64,000 bases of DNA, from assembly GCA_946811185.2 (NCBI GenBank), contig OX328096.1:47382252-47446251 (forward strand), written 5' to 3'. This DNA is from Hippopus hippopus. Lineage: Eukaryota; Mollusca; Bivalvia; Cardiida; Cardiidae. Numbering within the stretch: position 1 is the first letter of the stretch; the number at the start of each line of letters is the position of its first letter. A program made the position numbers and the translations under genes. The notes below the pieces were generated by a model. It searched no databases, was not told the origin of the DNA, and saw only the letters and a program-made list of their open reading frames with translations. Shown piece after piece: positions 34,601 through 46,500 of this stretch.

Positions 34601-37600
34601 ATAGATATTGTTGTTGAACGTGTTTAAAGAGCGAAACTTGTGTGCATCTTGGTTTGTTACTCTGGCGGCAAAACCCGTTACAGAGTCACGGCCCAATGGT
34701 TGCTATGCGCGGTCTCTATCTCTGACAAGATATTCTATATCCTCAGAGATAAGCTTGATTTTCAAGATCTATGCTTCGGCAGGCTCCAATTGGTGGACAT
34801 CGGTGGACATCACCAAGCACAATCTGCATTTATCGCTTCTAATGTAAAAAACCTCAGATGACAATGTGAGAAAAAATAATTACCATTTACATGCATTTGC
34901 TTCTTTTCTTGCTTTGTGCTCATTTCAGTTGAATTTTAAAAAATTGTTTGGAAACAAAATAGAACCTTACCTTTATCTTAACAATGATATCTCATTGTGT
35001 CATTTTTTACCAGACTCTTTTCAAAGGGTTCATTTACTATAGATTTATCTTAATAGCCTATCTCTGTAGCATAGAAGTCAAGCCCCGTTAGCTCAGTCGG
35101 TAGCGTACAGGACTTGAGAACAGTTCGCTGGCTCGATCCCTGGGTCGGCCAATTTCTTTCTGAAGATTGATGATAGTCATTGCCACAGGATTCATTCCTC
35201 TCTCACCACTGACCATTGTTTCGACGATAGTTATGTGGAGAAGTAGCCAGTGGCTTGGAAAGAATATTGTGCGGAGTACTGGTAAAAGAAACTCCAGGAA
35301 AGCATGAATAGGTGCACTGGCCGCCGCGATATAACTGAAATAATATTGAAAACGGCGTTAAAAACCATACAATCAATCAATCGATCTGTAGCAACAATTC
35401 CACATAAATGAGCGATCCTCTGGCAAAAGGGAGTTTAAAGCATCTCCTTGACGCATTGTACCATGGCAGTCATCATAATTGGTCTGCAACACACGAAAAG
35501 GGACACTCGGACATTTGCGTAAAGTGTCGTTTCGGATCAGCCTGCGCAGTCCGCGCAGGCTAATCCGAAACGACACTTTCCGTTCTTATGTAATTTTCTG
35601 TTTTGCGCAAGTCTACTGTAGCACAAAATCTAATGTAGTCGTAAAGTGCCGTCTCGGATTAGCCTGCGCGGACTGCGCAGGCTGATCCGAGACGGCACTT
35701 TACGCAAATGTCCGAATGCCCCTTTTCAAGTGTTGCAAGCCATATAATTATGGCTATATGAAGTCCATTTTCTCAAACTAAATCTTGAGGTAGAATGGTC
35801 CTTGAACATACAGAAAATTTACCAAAAGCAAAAGGTTTTGATCCAGGACTTCGGAGTGTGCAGGCTGACCTGGGTCGATGATACTTTTGCAGATGAATTC
35901 AAACCCTTGTTCACATAGCGTGGCTCATATGAATTCAACCTTTACCAAACAATCCCTGGTTTTAACAACCCTGAGGAAGAAGCCTTCTGAAAACATTGTG
36001 AGAAAAGGAGAAAATGCTGGCAACCTGCATTTTTTCCTTTTCCCACAATGTTTTCTATTCTTTGAAAGTCAAGTTTCAATTTTTGAGCCACGTTTATTTT
36101 GTCGTCTGCAAATGCTTTCAATTTGGACAAGTCCAAAATTTTGTCGTTTGGTAAAAAGTTATTGTGTCTTTGAGGATTTGTTAGACAATAAATATTATTA
36201 TATACCTATCTATGATCTGAGTAAAATACGGGCGTTATCTTACTCGCCAATACAACTCGTCAGAAAATTTTTCCGTATCAGCCTAGTACCGTGTGTAGAG
36301 CATAGTCGTGTACACGACTACGTAACGTGTGTATTGACGTTCGGGTCTTTCGCCAAATTCCTATCACGTTCGGCCCGCATGACGAAGCACAAAAGACCCA
36401 TTTTTGGTGTATTTATAGCTATTTCATCTATTATTTGTCATCTACTTTTCTATGCAGATTTTGATTTTGTCCGGTCTCAATGCCCATTACATAAACACTT
36501 GTTATTTCTAAAGGGTATTTCCATATGCTACTGTACGATACACTGTGAACTTAAGAATCGCGATTTATAATGACAAGCTTGAGACTTGCCTCCTGCGCTG
36601 AAACGAAAGAAAATATACTGATTTTGACAGTGACAGTGAATAACAACCACTGACTAGATCTACCATTTTAGTGTTTAAGAGATAGTTTTTAAAGAGGCCC
36701 TTATACTCATTTTCAGCCAGTTTTAACTCATTTTGTCTTTATTCTATCAAACTATAGTCATTCTTATATTTTCATGCCAAATATTGCGCCTGACGGTTGC
36801 AAGATTGCTTAGATGACGGTCGATAGAAAATGCTTTTCGCTGAGTTGCGGCCTTCCATGTAAACAGACTCGTCGTTTCCGGTTTTTGAATCGAAGATTTC
36901 CGATATATCCGTTATACACTCGGGTAGATTCGTATGATGATCATGCATTCTGTCACGTGACTATATTTTACCTTCGCCCTTCGTATTATGAGGTAAACAA
37001 AGGAAAATAAAGGCTTCTCTGTTGCAGCCTATATGCAAATTACACCGTATCCGACTCTAGGCGGAAACCAACGATAAATTTCCGTGACGCACCGCCATTG
37101 TTTACAGCTTCGATCGTCAGCCAGTTTTCTTCTGACCATTGTTCGGTTTCTGATACAAATCTCCGTGTTTCTTTTTTTCAGTTACATCATATATGTCAGT
37201 AATCTATCCATGTTTACACAAAGGACTGATTTCTGTACCATTCTAAATTGTTTGAAATTTAACAGCGTTTTTGCTCACCGGCTGTAGACGGGCATCCTTA
37301 AGCCACAGTTGTTGTCTTTTTTCCTCGTAGCGGCTCGAAGGTAGCAACCGCCATTTTTAAATGCTGATTTATGCAGACTTACCGTTGTCTATGTATATTC
37401 ATCAGCCATTCATAAATATTGTACATATGTGTACAATGAAATGTAGATCTCTGAAGTTTTGGCTATTCGTGTTGATTTTTTATGCTTCTTGGCAGTTATT
37501 GTGGTGAAGTAGGCTTATATAATAAAAGGAACATTACAACAGTCTGCATTTCTGCGTGGCTGGATCATGTTTCGTTGCGTGTGTAAAGAGGTGCATATCG

Positions 37601-40600
37601 GATTCGACCTTCGGTCTCATCCGATATGCACCTCTTTACACACGCAACTCGACATGATCCAGCCACGCAGAAATGCAGACTGTTGTAATATTCCATATTT
37701 ATTATCAGGAAATTACAAGAACACTGACTTTTACCTTGACAGTATGGCACGTCACAATATTCCCAGGCCATGTTTGAATCGGTGTAACACCATGGATGTC
37801 CTTTGCCTGTGTTCAAAAGATTTTGTTATATTAAAAACATTTCTGTAAATTGAATCACACAGTCTGCCTTGAACATGCCTGTGCACATAGTTCTCGAATG
37901 AGCTTTTTGGGGGATTGGCCAACATGAGCCATCCGCCAGTCCTTTTTCCAGTCTATGATTTCAAAAGATATTGAAAGAAAGATATTCCGTTCCGGATGAT
38001 TTACATGACTAATATCCTTGTCGAGTTTTTTTCTTATATATTTAAAATGTGAAATTAATAGGGAGCGCAACAGTTTGCCCTTGATTCCGACTTCAGTGTG
38101 TCCCAGAAGCGAACATGGTGCACCTAGCAGATTACATCATAATTTAATTCGTCTGTTTTGGTCTGAACTTTGCGTCAACAACAGTATCAAAGCAGTAATG
38201 TAAGCCAGTTGCTTCGCTTCCATTCATTAATACTTTTAACGCCAAATTTGAGAAACGGGTCTCAGTCAGTGATAAAGCCGAATACATATATATTTTAAGT
38301 TCAAAGGCTTCTTGTCAGAATATCCGACAATTTGTTGGACGGTGTAGCCCTACAATTACACTTCAGGTTCTGGGCAGCTGACCTTGATCTAATAAAAAGC
38401 AATTCAAATTGATTCCCCATGTCGAAAGGAACTTCATTAAGAAAAGATGACTGTTAATGATAGACAACTTATTTGGAGGGTATTACCTTCATCAGTATCG
38501 TCAACTATTATCGTGTCTGAATTGTGTAAACATTCAGTATAAAAAAAAATATGTTGTTAAGCTAATTGGCAATAAATAGGAATTATCTGACTGGCATTAT
38601 TGATAGAGGTATGAAGAGAATATACCGAAATCTGTTTGAATGTATTTGCAGGTTGATTGTGATTTACACGATCCGTAAAATATCCTTGGTCAAGTGTGAT
38701 AAGGGGGCATTATTGTCTTGATCAATATTTGATAAACAGCGTGATTGTTTTCATGTTAGAACGAATTAGATATCAAAGTTGAGAATGAGCACTCGAATAA
38801 AACACTTCGGTTCCCATGTACCATCTGGATCTCGACATTTGTTCCCGGCGTCTTTGACAGAACTGTCAGGTAATTTGTTTGCAAGGTCTGTATAGGTCGC
38901 TGTCAAGCTACTCCACTGCATACATGGTTTTCCTGTTCGAGTCCTTGAGTAAGCTCCTTGATACCTTTGGCTCTGATAAAAACAGTCTGCAAGACATTGC
39001 GAACAAACATAACAATAGTGTATTTATCGAACATTTAATTGTTGAACATCGTTACAAAGAAAAGTGATATACATGTATAAATATGAACGACACTAACGTC
39101 ATTTAACAGAATATCAATTATTTTTTGCAAACATCAGTCTTCATTATATCAGTAGTAATATCATCTCGAATTTTTATGCTTAAATTTATGGGGTAAATAA
39201 AGTTCCATCAGTTCTAGACCGAGTCTGATGGAGCTACTTTAATAATCTGTTAACTTATACAGTGTCGAATCTTGTTTGACCTTTCTATCATCTGTAAGAT
39301 ACTGATTTCACTTTGAATTTTCGATAGAGTCAATGGATCGTGGTTCTCAGTTATAAGATATTTAAATGTGGTGTTTTCAAATACCTTTTACAAGATCAGA
39401 AGATGTAAGTTGCTGCAGAAATGAAATTACCGTTACCTGTTACGTGTAGTGTGTTTCTATCTGGAACAAAGTAAAAGAATACAATAATGGTAGTAGAATT
39501 ACTTACACAAGAAACGTTTTTTAAGCTCAGCCAACTAAAATACTCGCATGAAAATGTATAAAACTAAATACAACTTATAGGGAAATGAATGCAAGAATTA
39601 ACCTAGTAATGGTATATCCATGATAACTTAGAATATATGTCTTAGTGCTGAAAATTAACTAAATCGTAAAATTCTTTCTAGAAGAAAACTATTCTCAAAA
39701 CGCATCTTAGTATACTTATTCATAGACAACTTTTTAGAGATTTAACTTTAGACAGTTTGGTCAGTCATTTGAAATGGCAGTAATAAATTTATAAATAGTT
39801 ATCAAGATAAAGTTGTAATCAGAAACCAAATTTTCTTACCACAAGCGCCACAAGTCTTTCTACACGCATAATGTTTAATGCCGAGTGTACCGCAGATTGA
39901 CGGGTCATCAATAGTGAGAACAGAACAACTGACAGGCATTAAATCTGAGCATGGATCTGTCCTAAATGGTGGCCTTATTAACTCCATTGCTGAAGAATCT
40001 GAAATTGTAAAAGTTATTTTTTCTGCGACAGATAATTTTTGAAAAGGCAATTGCTTCTTTGCTCACAATGCTTTTCATTCTTTTGAGAAACGAATTCCCT
40101 ACAAATGTTATTCCTATGGTTAACTGGTCTTTGGTACGTCTGAGAATAGCCTTGAATTCAGTTATTAAGCTGAATGAATGACAGAATTTTCAGTCAGTCT
40201 GTAACGCAACATACTGAACTGACAAGCGAATCTTGAGGCTAACTATTTCAAATAAATCCTTTGCACAATCAATGACTCACCTGACGGGACGTTTGGTTTA
40301 CATAAATCTCTGTTGCACCCTGATGCACTATTTGGAGTGTTTGAACAGCATGACCCACAGTATGTCGATATTTCCAAATATCGCCTTCTTTTTCCAACAA
40401 TTGCCGTACCTACACGGCTTTGACAGTCCTGAAATGAGCTTAATTTATTTACTATAATATGGAAGTCACTTTGCCTTGTATCACTATAAGACCTAGAATA
40501 GGCAATTGACGAAGCCAGATTAGTACAATTTGGAGACTCTAACAAGACTTTATATGTCACACAGCGTAGATCTAGTTTAAGATTCTATTTTCTGCACAAT

Positions 40601-43490
40601 GAGACCTTGATCTACATGTGGACTGTCAAAACGGTCCTTCGTTTGCCATGTAACAACAATAAACGTCCAATAGCGGTCATAGAATCAATGAAGGTGTTGA
40701 AATGCATTTTAATTTAAAGCGTACCATTCAAAAGTATGGAAAATATTGTGAAGATGACAATTTATTATTGTCTGGTCGGTTCAGGTGTTAGTCGCAAGCA
40801 GAAAAATGAATTTTAAAATCAGGCAAAGTAAACAAAAGACAACTCTTAACCTACTTTTCAAATTAATTTCTCTGCCAGCGACTAACACTTGGACCGACAA
40901 TGTTATTGTACAATAATAGATCGTCATCTTCACAATAATGTCCATGCTTTTATATGGTATGATTGAAATTTAAATGCTTTGTTTACTTTTCGTAGCTACT
41001 GTTAGCTTGACTGGTGTGTGTCTGCTATCAAAATTTTTGAGATGATAAAACTGATAAAAATAGTAATTAGGATCATGAGAATGTTAAATAACGTTACTAA
41101 TCATAGGTTTCCTACAGTGATACAATGAAATATAGGCCTAGAATTATTCTATTTTGGGTAGAAATGTATCATCTGAAGGTAAGGAGGTATCTATTTTTCT
41201 GTCCTTATTGCGTTTCTTTAACTCTCCTCTCTTATTTAACAACGTCGTTAATAATAGGCCAAACGTTTACACTTACTTGTCGTTTCTTAATGATTCGTAA
41301 ACAAGGTTCTACATGCTCATGTGGGCTCGGTTCACAAATTACGTAATGTTGTGGAAATAGTAGCAGAAGGTTGAGAGTGGGGCTGCATCTCCGTGATGCA
41401 TTATAACGAGCAAGTCACCATATAATTATGGATCCATAGAGTCCATTTTGTTTAAAACTTGACTGAATCCTACGGTAGACTGGTCCTTTGCCATACAGAT
41501 AATTAACCAATAGCATAAAGTTTTAACCCAGTCCAGACTGCGCTGACTGCGCAGGCAGACCTGGTTCGATACTTTTTGGAAATGTATGAAACCCCATTTT
41601 CACAGAACATGGCTCATATCTAAACTTATATTGTGTCAAGCTATAATTTCTATAGCATCAGCTGGTGATCCTTTATCAAATTACAACACTTAAAACACAT
41701 GTGGTCCCTACCCCACTGTCAGATGTTTTACAAATTACAAATAAATATAAAGTATGAAAAGTTCGGTTTGTCCCCAAATCATGAGGTTTAGAGCTTTGAT
41801 AACTATAGTATGTAGCACTGCAACTCCTTCAAAATATTTTCTTAAAGTCCCTTTGGTATTTGTAGGATAACCCTAAACATAGTCACACCTAGTGGACAAG
41901 ATTCTTCGAATGTACTTTTATGCATTATTAGATATTATATATCAGACACATGGCCCTCTTGATGGACCAAATACCTGAACAAGACTCGTATATGGCCTGC
42001 AACACAGGAACACAGGCATTCAGACATATGCGTAAAGTGTCGTTTCGGATCAGCCTGTGCATTCCGCGCAGGCTAATCCGAAACGACACTTTCCGTTTTA
42101 ACGTAATTTTCTGTTTTGCGCAAGTCTACTGTAGCACAAAATCTAATGTAGTCGTAAAGTGCCGTCTCGGATTAGCCTGCGCGGACTGCGCAGGCTGATC
42201 CGAGACGACACTTGACGCAAATGTCCGAATGCCCCTTTTCGCGTGTTGAAGACCAATTATAATCTTGTGTAAAGCCAAAACTTCTAAATAAGTAAAACTT
42301 GAGAAAAGGACTTTCAAATGTTGAGTTTTCTTGTAATAGAACATGCATGGACTTTTCGTGCACTATCTGAAATAAAACACGTGTTAATGTTTAGCATAAA
42401 GGTTGCTGAATTTAACCATTGGAATATTCTGTCCAGGAATTTTGAGACCGGGGTCATGATTGAAAAGGTGTTTTGATATGACAGGATTTTAATCAGGAAT
42501 GATCACTGCAAACTAGACCAATATGCACGGAGGAGCAGGTTTGTCTTGCTCACTAGACACGCAAGACTTTTCATATAGGTGATGAAAGCATGGAGATTAA
42601 TGGTCAAATGATTGCTCGGACGGATGGTCTGGACAAAGGAAGTCAAACTGTGAGCATGGTTTAGTTCCTAGAACACAAGACAGTACGTTTGAAGTATCTA
42701 TGACTGTGCTGAAACGAATTATTCAGTGGTTGTTGTGTTTGCAAAAAAAAATATTATTACGATTACTTGCGTCTTCAGCTCTTCAAATGCCACACGAAAA
42801 ATATTGACTGTGGTGAAAATACGCAATATTCTACCAAACAATTATATAGACTAGTCCCTGTGAAATGTTCTGGACGCGATTGGTTGGGAAAATGACAATT
42901 GTTTTGCCTGTGGCGCAATATCTATTATCTTGTGCTCGCTTTACTTTTTTATCTTCACTACGGTATGTTTAACTCTTTGTCAAACGAGAGACATTTAAAA
43001 TTTACTAAAATGAAAGCAGTTTCAGACGATAAATGAAACCCAAAAGAGTATTCCCATCTTTTAAATGGTAGAAAACACTGTGGGTACAGGATAAATGCTG
43101 GTTACCACCATTTTATCTTTCTCGCATAATGTTTTCAAATGCACTCTTCCTCAGAGTCGTCAACACACTAAATTGTTTGGTAAAGGGCTCTGTAAATTCC
43201 TAGACATCGAGAAAAAATTACTGTACAATCTTGTTATTCAGTTTATATAATCACCGTTGTGTTCACTTGGCTAGACATCGTGACTCGTTTACATAATTTT
43301 GATCAGAAGAAGTAGAGCAGCACTTCAATTACTTGAAAGAGACAAACAAAATGACAATAGTTTAAACCATAGATGCTTCGCAATGATATGGAAATCACTA
43401 CAAACTTCTTCAGGCTTGTAAAGCGCGATATTTTTTTGTTAACTTACTCTTTTATACAAGTACACACACACACACACGCACACCCCCCCC

Positions 43491-43571
<81 letters not shown>

Positions 43572-46500
43572 TAGTCCACTTAAATATGCGTAAACTAAAA
43601 TTGTTTATTAACAGTTTAAAAAAATGCACTCACTTTATCTTCTACGCTGGTATATATATATTCTGAATAATTTCCTCAAATATAAAATTAGCCATCTGAC
43701 TGGTTGAAAAATATTGGGTGTAACTATAGACCAAATTGTTAGAGTTGAATATAGGGTATGTGGTGACAAAAGTCTGTGTATATAGATTCTGGGCTGGGCA
43801 ATAAGTGTGGCTTGTTCCCTCTCTCACCGCTAAACTCTGTTCCGACATGATTATGTTTGAAAGCAGCAAGTATTTTGTAAATTTTGTTGCGCCTAGTTCT
43901 GGACTCATTAACATATTCTTTTTTTATGTTTGTGTAGTATACGTACTTACAGCTCTGGGTACACATCCAAGTCTGTAGACTTTGTTGGAAATCACCTCTG
44001 TATAACATATCTGGAAAGCAAGCGTTCCACTTTTAAGATAGCATTGTTCGATTGAACTGTAGAAAAGAGTAATCATTAGGATGCTTCTTGCTGTTTTGCT
44101 TGCTTTGCAGACTGTATAGATTAAATCTCTACCGGAGAACTAAAGTTTAAAGTTGTCCGTATTCAAAGCATGTTAGACGACAAATCAAGAGTGGTTCAAA
44201 TCAAGGTATTTTTTCTATGACAAGGTAAAAGACATTGAGACAATTTTGCTTATCAGCACTTTCTCCTTTTTCGACAATGCATTTAGAAATCTTCTCCGTC
44301 ATGGTCGTAAAAAAAATTGGATTGTTTGGTAGAGAGTTAAGCCCAGGCTGCCTTTAACGTAGACCGTGTCCTTATTCTCCAACTATTCATCATTTCATTC
44401 TATGTCTAATCCTAGATCTTGAAAGTTACACAACCATATGGTTTAGCCAATCCAAAGTTGTGTTACTTTTAAATGTAGAAAATTTGTGAGAATAAGACTA
44501 AAAATGTGCTGAAGAATGGTTGTTGAATACGGACATTGTACACTCTTAAGCAAATACTATGGTCCTAACAGTTTAAGACTGGGGCATGTTTATGAACCTA
44601 TGATGGCTGTTTTTGGTTTTGCTGTCCGAGCAAAGCTTGAAAAGGGCATGAAGAAAACCGACCTTGATTTCGTCTTTGTGATCTTAGAATATCGCAAATA
44701 CTTTGGTGTTGTCACATTTTTTGGAAATAGATCTACTATTCCAACGCAAAAAATTACACAAAAATTGTTTCGGCAACAAACAAGTGCAATAACCATATAG
44801 TATAGATAAAAAAAAAAACAACAAACACGTTTAAGGCTGTTTCGGTAAAAAAAAAAACAGAATGGGGATTGTAAATCTAAGATAAAGCTATATCTTCCGT
44901 CCTATATCAAAACCAATTGTATTAAGACACTCATCGGGACTAAAGACTAGATATTTAAAGATAAACAGGACAAATTTTGTTTCCCACTGACATAAATCTA
45001 ATCTTTGATCTACAGAGTCCATCAATTGTGAGAAACTACGGACAGAAGAAGTTTGAAACAATAATTGAGATGTCTGGATCTACAGACTGAAAATATTTAT
45101 CTTTCCTTAACATATGGTGTTGTATTGGTTCAACTGTTAAATTGAAGTTAGATACGTGTAAGTTTGTCCGAAATTTCTGAGTCTTGCTCTGTGAAAAGGG
45201 GGTTCAACGAATCTCCAAAAGGTATCGACACAGGTCAGCCTGTGCAGTGCTCACAGGCTAACACGGGTCAAACATTATACTTTTTGTAAATTTTCTGCAT
45301 GTCCAAGATCATTATACCCTGTAACACTATGGCGTGAAATAAGTTGCAATATTGTATCTGGTAATATATGTTTTCCATATTAAAAATTTATATTCTATAT
45401 TAAGATATTTATTGTCTATAAAATAAATCTATTATGTATGAATGATTTATATATATTGTGTATAAGATATATTCATTGTGTATAAAAATATTTATTGAGT
45501 AAAAAATTATATATTGGGTATAAAATATATTTATTGTGTAAAAAATTGTTTATTGCGTTAAAAGATATAAATTCTGTATAAAAAATATCTATTGTGTATA
45601 AAAATATTTATTGGGTAAAAAAATATACCTTGTGTATAAAGTAAATTTACTGTGTATAAAAAAAAAAAAATATTTATTGAGTGAAAAAGTATATATTGTG
45701 TATGAAATAAAATTATTGTGTATAAAGTATATATATCGTGTATAAGTCACGAAAATATTTATGTGTGAAATTGAAATTTATTTGCTAGAAAAAAAATATA
45801 TATATGGTATCAGGAGAACTCGTACCCTGGAAAACTCGTACCCTTAGCTCGAGGGTAATTAGTTTTCGTGCGTCTTCCGATCCCCTGTCGAACGGGCATC
45901 TGACTCAGACCTCTGAAAACATTGGTAACCAGCATTTTCTCCTTTGCCCACAATGTTTTCTACACGTCTAGCAACTTTCAGTTTTTCATATTTTTCGAAG
46001 ATTCGACCTGTCTGCTATGACGCATCACCGATCCCATATACTAGGGATAAGTAGGACTTATACCGAAGCTATTACCCAAGCCTGTAGGGGTTGTTTTAAT
46101 AAATGGGCGGTGCATAGGTTACATGCTAGCTGGTCATAGCCGAATGAATCGCACCAGGTAGCGTTTTATTGAATAAACGCTTATTTTATTTTGAAATTCA
46201 AAGTAACGGTTGTCGTTTTGAAAAGTAATCCGGTTCTGTACCCAGAATGCCCAAATTAGATAGATGTGTATTTGTAGAATGCCATCTAGCGGGAGATAAT
46301 GGGTAAAGTGTTATTGTTGAAGCACTTTTCACAGCTGTAGTTGAGGTTGCAGCCTGTAAAGATCATGATTAGACTACACAACATTGCAGTCTGATCTGTG
46401 ATCTACACTGTCCTCTTTGAGACATCGTGGGTAATAGCAAAAAGCATTGCGTTCTTTCTGAATTGCAATTTTGCATGTAAAGACTGCAGGCCTTGAGGCC

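Noticed and set aside
35082..35150. Possible functional tRNA gene
   Set aside because: The head lacks a clean acceptor stem and continues into a SINE body with a CAATC tail, so it is a tRNA-derived SINE.
35878..36570. 230-residue open frame
   Set aside because: It overlaps a family A end and a whole family C MITE, has no domain and crosses into intron sequence.
22639..39998. Reading the ShK exons as venom or toxin genes
   Set aside because: They are embedded as modules in a larger secreted multi-domain protein with kringles and a Ly6/uPAR domain; such ShK modules are common outside toxins.
43627..43645. Possible 13-bp microexon between acceptor TATACCAG and donor GTGAGTGC
   Set aside because: Its length would break the phase 0 junction between the Ly6/uPAR exons and it contains a stop.
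44516..44800. 94-residue plus-strand open frame
   Set aside because: No recognised domain, it overlaps a family I MITE, and no splice context supports it.
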